A DNA stretch of 64,000 nucleotides from Scalesia atractyloides (Eukaryota > Streptophyta > Magnoliopsida > Asterales > Asteraceae), in NCBI GenBank assembly GCA_947069175.1, contig CAMTDV010000018.1, positions 38,824,869 through 38,888,868 of the forward strand, in the 5' to 3' direction. Numbering within the stretch: position 1 is the first letter of the stretch; the number at the start of each line of letters is the position of its first letter. Positions 42,591 through 54,200 of this stretch are shown piece after piece. The notes below the pieces were generated by a model that was not told where the DNA came from, made no database searches, and worked only from the letters and a program-made list of their open reading frames with translations. A program made the position numbers and the translations under genes.

Positions 42591-45239
42591 TGGAGCCCCT
42601 GCACATTTCAACAATCTATTTAAAAGCGAGACCCAAGCCGTTTTGGTCTTGGGTTGAATTGGATAACCATCGTCAAAATCAAACTCACACTCATCAGCAT
42701 AATCGAATCCACACTCATCTACATAATCAAATTCACATTCATCATCTAGATTTTCTATGATGTTTATGTTTGAAAACTTTATTGTCTTTTTATCTTTTGA
42801 ATTGTTACCACTTGAAGTTTTGACATTTTCAGATGTGGTTTCAATGATGATTTCAGGTTTTGATTCTTTCATGCTATCACTAGTCTTAACAAGCTCAGAC
42901 TTAGTGATCTCAGATGTTGTTGACCGTTTCTTTGCAATCCAAGCTTCAGTTTTTATGTTAGCCTTCTTGATGTAAAACTTGTTTTCATTAGCTTTTGAAG
43001 ATTCACCTTTTTCAAAAGTTGAATTCTCAAATTTCTTTTCAAAAACTTATTTCATTTCATCTTTGTTAACATTTCTTTTTAGAATTCTTATTTTCCCAAA
43101 CTCTGGTTACTTCGGTTTCACAACATTTGAACTTTCTTTCCTTCAACGATAAGCCGGCTTTAATTTCGGACATTGGCGTGCAATATGACCAATTTCGTTG
43201 CCCTTGAAACAAGTCCGAGAATCATATGGATGTCCTTTAGTGGGTTTTACACCACTTGCAATTTTGGCTTTATCTCGAAATTCTTTCTGTTTCTTGATCT
43301 CATCGTTCGATTGTTTCCCGATCAAACTTTCCTCATGAACCGTGTTCGTCCCATACACAAAATTCATGTTTATATTCTTGTATTCATGAAATGGTGCAAC
43401 TTTCTTTTTAGGTTCATCTGATTCCTCTAATCCTAACCCAGCTCTCCAGTTTTCCGGATGATCACCACCATTCCTTCGGTAGTTATTTCTTTTATATTTG
43501 GAATAAAATTTCTTTTCATTAATCTCCAGATCATCTGATGTGACTTCCACGAGTTTAAAGAATTTGTCTAACAATTCTTCCTTCACGTTCTGAATCGGAA
43601 AATTGTCATCAAAGTATAATCTATCAGATTCCTTAATCTTGTACATTCCAACATTAGGATCATCACATAGATCATTCTCCGATGATGTATCGTCATCTTC
43701 GGACTGTGAATCAGAATTCTTTGAACTCGAGTCAGCGCTTTTAAAGTTGCCTTCATCAGAATCGTTCAAAACATTTTCAACAACCTTTTTAACCACAGCA
43801 TTGTCATTATCTGTTTTAGTATAGATTACATCAATGTTCTCTAGCAACTCAGTTATCTTTTCAGACAACAATTCAATGTTGAGTGCCTTATCCATTCCAT
43901 CAACGGATTTGCGACAATACTTCTCGCATAGGGGTGGAGGAACATTGCTGTATTCTTTACCAATTTTCTTTTTAGGTTTCTCTTCCGATGGAATTTTCGG
44001 AAGAATGTGATCAATGACATATGCGTTACAAGTATAACATCTCAAAAGTTGTTGAACACGCTCTGTTTCAATTTTCATGTCCTGGAGTTGTTGCTTAGTT
44101 TCAGCAATGGTATTAATATAGATATTAATCGCTTTTTACTTATCCATTACTGTTCCTTTCAACATCCTTATTGTATCATGTTGTCGATATATTTCTATCA
44201 AGCCTTCCATAATCATTTTTCATTTTATCATACGCTTTCTTCATTGTGCGATAATCGTATTTCAAAAGTTCATTATGCACATTGTTTTCAGCGATGATCT
44301 TTGATTTTTCGGCACATTCAGAACATGGTTCGGTACATTTTATACAAGGTTTCTCAACCTCTACAACTTGTACTTTGACAACTTCATTTACCTCTGGACC
44401 TACCTTGGTTAGATTTGCCATCAAGGCTTTGTCGGGAATGTCTTTGAGGTTTTCGGCATTCACTTCTTGAGTAACATCAATGACTACTTCATCAGTTGAT
44501 TTCTTCTCGGGAACTTGTTCCTGAGAACTTCCATCAAAATGACCTGCAAAATTATCACACGAATTAGGAGATAAAATTCCTTGCTTCTGCAAGTGGATAT
44601 ACTCCTCTTCTTTACGTTGTTGTTGCAGATATTGTTCCAGCAGAATATTCTCCATAGCCACTGCTTTTTCTGCAGATGTATCTTCAACAAGTTCAGCCAT
44701 TAACGCAACTCCGGTCTTCTTACCAATGTAGGAATTCCAGCACGTCACTTTTGTCTTGTCGAAACCCAGTTTATTGCTAGAATTTCCGATGTCTCGGCCT
44801 GTTAACGCAACAAACTTGGTAACCCTTCGGATAATCGAAGCTAAACTCCACTTAATATCCATCAACTCAAGTTCTTCTTCATCCACTTGGTCATAATCTT
44901 ATGTCATCATTTCGGGATTTCCAATCTTTCCTGCTACAAGACTTTCGTATGACTACAGAACAGTGGCAAGAAGCGACATCTGTTATTTAGCGACTTGTTC
45001 CGAAACAACATTGTTCAAACTCACTGCGATGTTACACTTGTATACATTCGAATCAGAATTTGTTATTGGTTCTGATTAGTTTGACTCTGATAAGAAGAAT
45101 TTGAGATAGTGCTTGAGAACGAACTTTGTGGACTCTGATCATAATGAGATTATGATTGGTTCTGATTCTGTGGAGAATTGTTCGAAGAGTTCAAACTTGC
45201 ATTGAATGTTGTCTGAATCTTTGGGCTTGAAATATTATC
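42591..45239 (-). pseudogene. Gag C-terminal region and linker of B, with one zinc knuckle lost
   Basis: Minus strand, from about 45230 an Asn/Gln/Ser-rich stretch, then (44886-44176) LMDIKWSLASIIRRVTKFVALTGRDIGNSSNKLGFDKTKVTC joined directly to WNSYIGKKTG. C has about 65 residues here including knuckle CFRCRQKGHFKREC, so B has an in-frame deletion. The segment 44078-43143 is a coiled coil and acidic stretch ending CFKGNEIGHIARQC, a second knuckle whose second Cys is Gly. 42872-42573 is an acidic Asp/Glu/Tyr-rich linker to protease. Both knuckles are therefore defective in B. Confidence 0.78.
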
Positions 45240-46046
45240 TTACATTCCATTCTTGTAGTACAAACCAACGTCTTGAACAACATTAGCGTTCTTTGTCTTT
45301 GCAATCTTCAGGAGTTCCATTTCATGGCCTTCGAGTTTATCGATAAATATTGACAGCTTGAAAAATTCCCATTTTTCACTTTCCTTCAGAACCATAAGAT
45401 AAGTAGTCCATTCTCCATCTGGTAGAGCGTCTGCAAGCTTGTTGATGTACTCTTGCTCCGTTTTCTCGAGACCGTGTCTTCGCATTTGGACTTTAAGATG
45501 ACAAAAGCGTTCAATCATCTGCTTCATGGTCTCATTCTTCAACATGGTAAAGATATCGAACTCTTTTAGAATAAGAGCTTTCTTGCTCTTTATCATCTCC
45601 GCGCTTCCTTGATACTTCTTTAAAAGCGATAGCCAGAGTTCTCTTGAAGTAGTATATTCAGGCAGTAAGACCAGAATATCTTCTTTGACAGATTGAATGA
45701 TGAGACTTATCATCTTCTTTTCAGCAACGTAATCATCTTTCTGTACAGTCATGTAATTGTACTTTTCCAACACTTGCTGGTGTTCATCCACTGGAACAGT
45801 GTAACCTCTTTCAATCGACACCCAGCCTGCAAAGTGCATGGCTTGAACCCAATATGTAAATTTCTCTTTCCATGCTTCATACTCGTCCATACTCATTAGC
45901 TTAGGCGGTTTAACAGTCGTGCCCATTTCGTTATCAAGATTAACTTGATGTATCACGTTGGCATTTGACGAACTAGCTCCGGACATATAAGCTCTTTGAA
46001 TATCATCCATTGTGAATAACGAGACTTGTATGCTGAAAACACTCAA
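45240..46046 (-). CDS. Gag N-terminal capsid of B
   Basis: Likely start MDDIQRAYMSGASSSNANV (ATG inside the open frame, matching C's MEDQLRAFMSG). Capsid motifs: VKPPKLMSMDEYEAWKEKFTYW, SVKEDILVLLPEYTTSRELWLSL, MIERFCHLKVQMRRHGLEKTEQ and WTTYLMVLKESEKW. A possible acceptor TTTTCAG lies just upstream (exon start about 46032), so the leader may also be spliced. It ends at a stop after LYYKNGM. Open over its whole length but separated from the rest of the polyprotein. Confidence 0.85.
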   Translation of the reverse strand: MSVFSIQVSLFTMDDIQRAYMSGASSSNANVIHQVNLDNEMGTTVKPPKLMSMDEYEAWKEKFTYWVQAMHFAGWVSIERGYTVPVDEHQQVLEKYNYMTVQKDDYVAEKKMISLIIQSVKEDILVLLPEYTTSRELWLSLLKKYQGSAEMIKSKKALILKEFDIFTMLKNETMKQMIERFCHLKVQMRRHGLEKTEQEYINKLADALPDGEWTTYLMVLKESEKWEFFKLSIFIDKLEGHEMELLKIAKTKNANVVQDVGLYYKNGM

Positions 46047-46652
46047 AAAACTTTGAAAACAATTAGTTCAACTACAAGTTTGGTCGAACTTGCAACACAA
46101 ATGAAGAATTCTTGAAAATTTATCACAAGTTCGGTTGAACTTGTGATTTCAAATTTGAAAAACATCCCTTAAACTTCGGTCGAACTTGTGAAAAGAGATT
46201 TGATAACAATCTTGTAAGTTCGGGCGAACTTACCTAGAATTTTCTTGATATTACCCAAGTTCGGTCGAACTTGATATCAAATCAATGAAAAACTAGTAAC
46301 TTCGAGCGAACTTGACCAAAATTCCTCAAAAACAGCTCAAGTTCGATCGAACTTGACAGAAATTCTCCTAAAAAATTACTTTCTAACACAAGTTCGGTCG
46401 AACTTGGTTAAACAAGTTCGATGGAAAAGTTTTGCAAAACATGGTTTTTTCAAAATTTTGACATCAAATCTGTTGAATTTGGTCTCCAATCTTTCAAGGG
46501 TTTATCTTTGTTGTATTTTACATGATATATTCAAAATTGAAAAGATTTTGACCATGAATTCTTCATTTTTGATGAAAAATTTAAGAAAAATAGAAGAATG
46601 GAGATTAAATAGAAGTGTTCTTATCTTGATACTATCAAATCAGGCTGTTCTA
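46047..46652 (-). other. B untranslated leader with palindrome array
   Basis: Palindrome-type units start at about 46075, 46126, 46171, 46215, 46256, 46297, 46338 and 46389, with central steps of 41 bp and outer steps of 44-51. A further half-copy is at 46413. The remaining 46430-46652 is AT-rich. Confidence 0.85.
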
Positions 46653-46664
46653 GCTCTGATACCA
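46653..46664 (-). other. Primer-binding site of B
   Basis: Reverse complement of TGGTATCAGAGC, two bases from the LTR; initiator tRNA-Met type. Confidence 0.92.
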
Positions 46665-46666
46665 CT

Positions 46667-47067
46667 TGTAGGACCGATCCTCGATGCTAAGGAACCTAAA
46701 TTTGATATCTAATGTCCATAATAGCGGAAATATTACGTCGTGTTTACCAATAGACAAGAATTAATCAGTTTAACATCAGTTTTATTGATCAAATGTCAAG
46801 AGTACAAACTGATAGAGCTTCGCCTCCAAAATGCCAAAGTTACAACTGAGAGAGGCTAGCTAGGTATTTATAGATGTACAAGTTCGCCCTAGGGAGACTC
46901 AAGTTCGCCCGAACTTGCCTTAGCAAGTTCGGCCGAACTTGGCTATACATGAAGGTTATGAGCGAACTTGCCTAAACTGTACATAAATACTTCATACGAC
47001 TAGCCTATTCAGCTCTATTCTATACAGACTCGATATAAGACTAAGACATAGACATTATGCACCAACA
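46667..47067 (-). mobile_element. B 5' LTR
   Basis: 401 bp, TGTAGGACCG...CACCAACA, then TSD AAAAT. The TATA box is at 46865-46872 on the minus strand; palindromes at about 46901-46918 and 46924-46941 lie directly upstream. Confidence 0.92.
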
Positions 47068-47614
47068 AAAATTCTCTGAGTTCAGGCACATGATTTGGCC
47101 TAATAGACAAATGCTCTGGCCGTACAACGTTTAATGGCATTTATCCTTCCAGTTACGTCATGCCCCGAGTCATCGAATAGTCGAGACTTTTTTGAGATTG
47201 AAAATCGATGAGTGGAATTAGTTATTAAGGTGCGGGTTTCACCCCTAACTTAACAACTTCGTTCCATGTTCATGGTTTTCACCGAACGCGTCGGGAGTTC
47301 CACTGAAATAGAGGTGAAGATTTTCGTTAAGAAACAGATATCACTCCTAACTTAACGAAAGAATCTCGTGCAGTAAATAGTACGCGGAGTGAGTGATCCT
47401 ATCAGAGTTCTTGGTTTTCACACCTAATCCCGACACAATCACTCGTTTGTGTTATACGAGCGTTTTCAAGAGTGTACCTTGTGTTAGCCTTAGGAAAGGC
47501 ATGTAAGCATTTAAGGCAGGTAGTTTAAGTATTTATGTCGAAGAGCGGTCTAATTTGGTACTTAAACTATAGACTAGGTCGTACATGGAAATTCTACCTA
47601 ATTCCCTACAGTTA
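47068..47614 (-). other. G leader, piece 3
   Basis: Non-coding; the PBS-proximal leader of G, matching E 16581-17330 in reverse complement (for example 'gttccatgttcatggttttcacc' and 'cctaacttaacaac' phrases). Unlike E's leader I see no palindrome array here, so the array was gained by E or lost by G. Confidence 0.8.
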
Positions 47615-47628
47615 TGGCTCTGATACCA
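47615..47628 (-). other. Primer-binding site of G
   Basis: Reverse complement of TGGTATCAGAGCCA, three bases from the LTR at 47632, exactly as in E. Confidence 0.92.
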
Positions 47629-47631
47629 ATC

Positions 47632-48395
47632 TGTCACACCCCAACCGATGGCGGAATCATTGGGGCGCGGCACTAGGCGAACCAGATTGCTCAGGAGAAT
47701 CCATAACAACTAATTAAGCGACAATATTTAAATGGTCCGATTTCCCATACAATCAAACATAAAATCCTCAATCAGTCATTACAAATATCAAATCTCTCAA
47801 ACAAACATAGTTCGACAACCAAAATTTTATTTAAATGAGTTTCTAAGATAAGCCCTAAATCCGAGTTGCAGCGATAACATCCTCAACCTGTTACATATGT
47901 TAAAATACAAGTCAATACAATAAGGTAAAGGTAAGCATACAGGTTTAATAGCATAATAATAGTGATAAAGCGATTACGCATAACCAACATGCATACGTAG
48001 AGAAAGTGAATCTAAGTAAGCTAACAATAATGATACAAGCTAACCAACACGACTGCGATGTGAGTATGCGCGAAACGTGTTCACAATAGCGAACACGCAC
48101 GTAAAGTAAATTTGCGAGCCTTAAAAACCCCCGAACCAATCGGGTGCTAAGTCCAAACTATAGTACTATCGTTGCTAAGGGTGGTCTACAAGTTCTCTTT
48201 ATTCACACATAGCAAACAAACATTCAGCGATTCACGTATAACATGCGAGAGCGGTTAGCGTTAAAAGAGTTTAGCGTTGTGTGTAGCGTGTTTTGATATA
48301 GATACGTATGTAACGCCCAAAAGTGCGTTAAAACGAAAAAAGGGTTCAAGTATACTCACAGTCGGTGCTCAACGAAGAAACACGAACTGCTGTGG
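47632..48395 (-). mobile_element. G 5' LTR, 3' portion
   Basis: Begins (plus strand) TGTCACACCCCAACCGATGGCGG and aligns in reverse complement with E 24100-24815, up to the GACTGTGAGTATACTTGAACCC block. It is cut at 48395 by another LTR (H). The rest of G's LTR is not in the window. Confidence 0.87.
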
Positions 48396-48905
48396 TGTCA
48401 CACCCCGACTCGCAGTGGAAGACAATTGCAGGGTGCGGCAGACACATGGTAATTCCCCATAATTTAAAAACATGATATCACATAAAGAGGGAACCTCAGT
48501 TACAACATACATAAAGTATCATATTACAAACCACAAGTTCAAGTACGGTACTACGAGCCACTACAGCTCTTTTATTCTGCTACACAAGCCCTTCCATACG
48601 CACAAGCCTTATTCCTGTTTAATTTTACCTGAAATGCATGTTAGTTTTAAAGAGGGTTAGCTAAACGCTGCTGGTGAGTTCCACTGGTTTTGTTGTTGTG
48701 GAAGAATATGTTTTAACCAGTTTAATTGCACTGGTCATAGGTCACAGATCACAGATGGAATTACACGAGTATGCACCCATGAAACCTTGACTGTTCACGT
48801 TCGACACCTCAGCACACCAGGCGGTGTCACGTTCGACACCTCAGCCCATCCAATGCGTCACGTGTAGTCCAACGCCCCAGATGTAGTTATGCCTAACAAC
48901 ATAAC
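48396..48905 (-). mobile_element. Gypsy-type LTR H, left part
   Basis: A second LTR terminus, TGTCACACCCCGACTCGCAG, begins abruptly in G's LTR, preceded by TGTGG (48391-48395, the putative left target duplication). It contains an inverted/direct repeat 'gttcgacacctcagc' twice near 48800-48835. No palindrome of the CAAGTTCG type is seen. It breaks at ATAAC (48901-48905), where element C inserted, and resumes at 63964. Whether H is a full element or a solo LTR cannot be judged. Confidence 0.7.
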
Positions 48906-49306
48906 TGTAGGACCAATCCTCGATGCTTAGGAACCTAAATTTGATATCTAACGTCCATAATAACGGAAATATTACGTCGTGTTACCAACAGACAAGAATT
49001 AATCAGTTAAACGTCAGTTTTATAGATCAAACATTCAGATTACAGACTGACAGAGCTTCGCCTCTGAGATGCCAAAGTTACAAATGAGACACACAAGCTA
49101 GGTATTTATAGCACAACAAGTTCGGCCTAAGTAGTCACAAGTTCGCCCGAACTTGCCTATGCAAGTTCGGCCGAACATGTATAGACATGTACATTTATGG
49201 GCGAACTTGGCTACAATACACATAAATACTTCGTATACCTAGCCTATTCAGCTCTATACAATACAGACTCGATATAAGACTAAGACATAGACATTATGCA
49301 CCAACA
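48906..49306 (-). mobile_element. C 3' LTR
   Basis: TGTAGGACCAATCC...CACCAACA. The minus-strand TATA box is at 49103-49110. Upstream are a half palindrome at about 49117, a complete palindrome at 49139-49156 and another (arm changed to CGAACATG) at 49163. PPT AAGGGGGAGCC (minus) is at 49307-49318. Confidence 0.93.
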
Positions 49307-49370
49307 GGCTCCCCCTTGGATATTGTCTCCGTCTTTTATCAGTCTTAAAAACTCTGTCTTCAAATAAACA

Positions 49371-52300
49371 TTAACGTACCCGACCAAAGAAGTTCTTGTA
49401 CGGCTTCTTTCGTCTCTCTTGTTTTGGATCCAGCGTCTGATCAGTTGGCGGTGGTCTTTTAAAGTTAGCCATTCTGAGCGAACTTTGCCTTACCGCTTTT
49501 TCCATCTTTTCTTTGATCGCCTCACTTCTGGTTTCTTCTTTAAGAAATTCAACTCTCTCCAGACCCCTCCACTTCGTCTGCCACATCTTCCCTGAATTCA
49601 CTTCACGTACATAGCAAACGTTAACAACTTTCTGATACTGCATCGCTTGTACCTTTTCTCTTTCTTCAAAAACAATCTTGCTGTAGAAAAGGCATTTTAT
49701 ATCTTCTCTCGAGCAGTTAACCAACCACATAGGATCTAGAATCATTATTGTCCTCCACAAACCTCTCATACCCTGATAACCCATCACTTCAGCTCGTTCC
49801 TTAGCAATATCCAGATGATCTTCAAACTTTAACACAATCACTGCTTCACAAGTAGCTGGATCAATCTGCCACCACTTGAATAAAGGATAGAAATTCTGTT
49901 CGATCGGCATAAGTGGCATATTCTTCATGGCTCTAGGACGTTTCATAATCAACGTTATGTCCTTTTCCCCTATAACCTTGTTAATCTTTATTCTTCGTCT
50001 CGGAATAAATAGCTTCCAGTGATTCCAACCTTTTTCAGCTTCGTACTTAATCATCTTCCATAACAACTGATCAACTGTTTTCATTTGATAAGTAAGATTC
50101 ACTGTTTGCACCAGCTCTTCCATATCCCAATACGGCAATGTCTTTAAATCAGCAAGATATTTGAAGTATTGCACTCCAAACTCTCTTTTGATTGCATATA
50201 CGTTGAGCTCTTTAAACCATCCCCAACTAAGTATATCTCCCAAAGAAACATCTTTATTTCTGGTGAAGAATGCTAGTGGACGTCGAAACTTACGTTCACG
50301 CGGCATCTCCTTAAACCAGGACTTTCTCGCTTCAGCTATCTCTTCTTTTGTCATTGGTTTAGGAATCTTTCCTTCACGAAGCTCTTCAGCAATTCTATCT
50401 TTCAACATATCTTCATTCAACTGTTTATACATTTCTTCAAATGTAGGAAAACTTTCTGAATCCTGACCAACATACTTAGCTTTCTGTTCTGATTCATCAT
50501 CTGAGGACCAATCTTCCACAATCACACGATTATACTCATCGGCTTCAAACCTTCTTTCATACTGATACTCTTTAGGTTCAAACGTATTTACATTCATAAC
50601 CCTTCAAAATCAAACTCTAAGTTTTCAACTTCAACCTTAACCAACTTTGCAAGATCTTCCTTTGAGTAATTATGTACAAACTCACCTTCTTCAACATTAT
50701 GTTCCAACATTAGAATCAAAGGCTTTGTAGGTACTGCAGTCACAAGCTTCACAAAACGATCAATATCCAACAAATCAATATCATCTAAAGGTCCTTTTTG
50801 CCCTGACTCCCCTGGCTTTTATCTTCCATCTTATTTGATTCATCGTTCATCATATCAGAAAAATCAAACTCTTCAGATACTTTAGCTTCATTGATCTTTA
50901 AACCTGTACCACCCTGATCAAAATCATCATCACCTTGATCAAAATCATCATCATCATCCCCAATGTTCCAATCTTCATAACCTTCTTCCTCTTCGTCTTC
51001 ATTCTTATCCTCTTTCTCAGCTTCATCATTGTCTTTTTCTTCAGTAACAATGATAGGATCAGAAGGCTTGATAGATTCGTCAACCTTTTGAATATCAGAC
51101 TCAGAAGCTTTTGAAATATCCTCACTTGGCTTCTCAGGAATATCAGAAGATTTTTCAGCAGAAGATTTAGGGGCTTCACCCTCAACCTGCTTCCCTTTAC
51201 CACTTTCAGCCAATTCTTTCTCAGCATGTTCCTTGGCTTCTTGACGATCCAGACGATCGTATTCAGCGATAAAATCAATATTCAAATTGTTAGATAACAC
51301 CTTTTGTAATCTGATGAATCTTCGATCATTCAAAGCTTGAATTTTCTTCAATTCTGCAATCTTTGTCTTTAGTTTTTCATTTGCGTCCTGTAGACTTTCT
51401 ATCAACGCCTTGTAATATTCACGTTCATTCTCAAGCACCTTCACTTTATCGTTAAATATTTCTTTTTCAACTTCACTTTGATTCACCTTCTTTACAAGCT
51501 CATCCTTTTCTATCTCAATATGTGCAACTTTATCTTCCAATACCTTCACACGTTTTTCTAATATTTCAGCATTCGTCTCTGGGAAAAATCCATCCAAGTC
51601 TTCAAGACTGATTGGACCGTGTGGCATATCACCAAAATTACTTCCCATTGGTGTCTTTGGTGTTGAATCTTTTGGTGTTGTAGCTTTTGGTGTAGACTTC
51701 TTTGGTGTAGAACTTTGGGAGCAGAAGTCTTTTGAGCATTAGGCGATTCAGCGATCGGAATTTCAACAAATTCAGACACAGGAGGTTCTTGTGTAACTCC
51801 TGGCCTTTCAGCTTCGACATGAACGATAACAGGAGGTTCTTGTGGAGGAGGTTCTTGTGTGGCTCCTTTCTCCTGAGCACCAGAAGGTTCTTGTGTGGCT
51901 TCTGTGCTTTTCACCTTGCTTTTGTATCTTTTGCTCATAGCCTTCTGAGCTTTCTTAGCTTTTAGTTTCCCTTTAGTATGAGGTGACCCTGTAATCTTCT
52001 TAGATATTTTGATAGCTGGAGACTTTGTACGCTTCGACTTTTTCTTCGGTCTCTCCTCATCAGATTCATTTTCAGCATTTGGATCAAAATCTGCATCCAA
52101 CTTCCTTTCTTTTTATGCTCTAATTTCTGCTTCTGTCTTTCCAGGCTCTTTATCAGATTCTTCGTTTTTGAAAGTAGCAGAAATTACCTCTTCTTGAGTC
52201 GGCTTCACAGTCTCTTGACTCTCAATAACTACTGCAGCACTCGATCCAGCCACTGCTTCTGGTTCCTCCTTATCAACAAGCAAAGTTTCAACTTTCTTTG

Positions 52301-53245
52301 ACGCTCGCTTCTTTTTGGGCTTTTCAGCTTCTGCCTTTAAGAACCATTCGCTCCTAGCCTTTGGTTTGAATTCCTTAAACCATTCTTGCTCGGCTTTAAG
52401 CTCTTTCTCATCATCACTGCCATCCTTTCTCCATTTGTTTCCATGTGGCGATACATAATCCGAGTCTTTAATCGCTCTGAATACTGGCTTGGCAATAGGA
52501 GCTGAAGCTTGCTTCTGGAATTTAATAATCTTCTTCACTGTGGTTTCATCGAGATGAACTAAATAAAGAACATCATTCGGATCTCGAGCAATGTTAGCAT
52601 ACTTCTTGTCAATCAACATCTGAATGAACCTTGGATAAAGACACAATCTCGAATCCTCCATATTCTTCGACATGTGAGTAAACACTAACTTCGAAACGTT
52701 GAACGGCTTCTTCAAAATAAGCGTTGTTGCCATGCTAGCCAAATAATCATGCACATCATCCAAACCGGCTTTGCGATGGCTAAAAGTATGAATCAACGCA
52801 TGAATTAGAAGCTTGTAGGGGTTAGGCACTTCCCCTTTCTTCAGTGTTGGTTTGTTTACACTTCCCTTGTAGCCCATGCGGAAAAGCATCCGCGAACCAT
52901 CTTCTCATCTAGATGAATGGGATCATCTTCTTTATCTTTGAGCTCCAAAATCCTTCGAATATCACCTTCGGTTATTGTGATCGGCTTTAGCTCATCACCA
53001 ACCTGCACTGTAGAAGAGATTGTCTTCTCGTCAACGCTCAAGCTTGTGTTCATCCAGAAATAAACAATATGAGAACGATATGATACCGTGCGCTCAGTAA
53101 TTGCACGGCGAATGTGACTATCTTCGAGAAACTTTTAAATGCTGTCATATTCTTTCAGCGACGGACAAATAGACTTGTCAAGCGTAATGCATGTATTGTG
53201 AGTTTTGGAAAACTCAACTGAGATAACACGCGCTGGAATCTGTGC
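49371..53245 (-). pseudogene. Extra ORF of C, exon 2 (post-pol protein of unknown function)
   Basis: Starts after acceptor ATTTTTCAG at 53246 with AQIPARVISVEFSKTHNTCITLDK. The N-terminal domain is broken at about 53135 (TAA in KFLED context) and 53050. It continues HTFSHRKAGLDDVHDYLASMA, NVSKLVFTHMSKNMEDSR and a Lys-rich part. The middle (52100-50785) has TQEPP repeats and coiled coil EKRVKVLEDKVAHIEIEKDEL, then a very acidic Asp/Glu tract. The C-terminal domain (50597-49371, 408 codons open) has GDILSWGWFKELNVYAIKREF, LIMKRPRAMKNMPLMPIEQNF and end KPYKNFFGRVR. About 1,290 codons in all. No known enzymatic motif recognised; nuclear or scaffold roles would be guesses. Confidence 0.74.
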
Positions 53246-54200
53246 CTGAAAAATGACGCAAAAACAATTAGCATGCTTTTCGAGAAAAATCATAAAAAAT
53301 TTCTAACACTTTAATCAAGTTCGGGCGAACTTGATTAGGTGTTACAACATTCTGTTTTGATCAAGTTCGCCCGAACATGTGATAAACATGTTCATCATTT
53401 TCAAATGTAAGTTCGGGCGAACTTACAACAATTTTATTATTCGATTTTATCTAAGTTCGACCGAACATGTATGGAACACATGTTTCTCATTAAAGAACAA
53501 GTTCGGGCGAACTTATGTTATCAACACTTAGTTTTATTAAGATCCAAGTTCGGTCGAAGATGAAGAATTAAATCATTTCATTAATCAAGTTCGGTCGAAC
53601 ATGAAACTTGATCATTTAGTCATGTTATGGACAAGTCCGGTCGAACTTGACAACAAGTTCGGCCGAACTTGTCATCTTCTCCCAAGACCAAACAAGTTCA
53701 AACATTTAAACAGCCGTTTTTCTTCAATCAAATCAAGTTATACGGGTTAAGTATAGATCAAAGATCTATATTCAATTTTGTCCAATAGCACCTAAATCTA
53801 TCAGATTTTAAATTTTAGATCTGGTTTTGTTTGTTTAACTGTTCAATTCATGGTTTAATTTCAATTCTATACCTCTGCCATTGTGACTGGTGTGCAAATC
53901 ACCAAAAACAAACTTCAAATGGACAGAATAACGGGATACAAATGCCAATTTCACACAAAATGCTCTCTAAGCTCAAGTTCACTCAAGTTCGCTCTGAAAA
54001 CAGGTAAATGAGTTCGGCCGAACTTGAATGGTATTTATACCATGTCAAGTTCGGGCGAACTTGTTAAGCCCATCATGAAGGCCCAGAGAAGTTCGAGTGA
54101 ACTTATTATTTAAAACAACAAACAACCATCTGCAAGTTCGATCGAACTTGCTGTTTGCGAAACTTGATATAGCAAGTTCGGCCAAACTTGCCAAACCTCA
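53246..54200 (-). promoter_or_regulatory. Internal promoter, first exon and palindrome intron of C's extra gene
   Basis: Minus strand order: palindromes at about 54172, 54132, 54088 and 54045, TATAAATACC at 54032-54039, another palindrome at about 54009, then 150 bp to ATG-GCA-GAG (53881-53873), donor GTATAG and a 627-nt intron (53872-53246). The intron holds palindromes at 53654, 53632, 53586, 53545, 53498, 53452, 53408, 53362 and 53316, mostly 44-47 bp apart, and ends ATTTTTCAG. The joined frame reads Met-Ala-Glu-Ala-Gln-Ile. Distances from TATA to ATG are almost identical in B (149 versus 151). Confidence 0.74.

Larger units (their letters stand above)
32913..47067 (-). mobile_element. Copia (SIRE-like) element B with internal spliced extra gene
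   Basis: LTRs at 32913-33313 and 46667-47067, 401 bp each, differ at about ten positions by eye. They are flanked by AAAAT (32908-32912 and 47068-47072). Minus-strand order: 5' LTR, PBS, palindrome leader, gag, charged linker, protease, integrase, RT, truncated RNase H, conserved non-coding spacer, internal promoter-like module, extra ORF, PPT, 3' LTR. The extra ORF after pol, the long gag region and the multiple PPT-like tracts suggest the Sirevirus (SIRE) lineage; that call is from recollection of the group. It is inactive: stops, deletions in RNase H and in gag. Confidence 0.9.

Noticed and set aside
48396..48905. Treating 47632-48905 as one LTR
   Set aside because: A second TGTCACACCCC terminus starts at 48396 and homology to E's LTR stops there, so two LTRs are nested.
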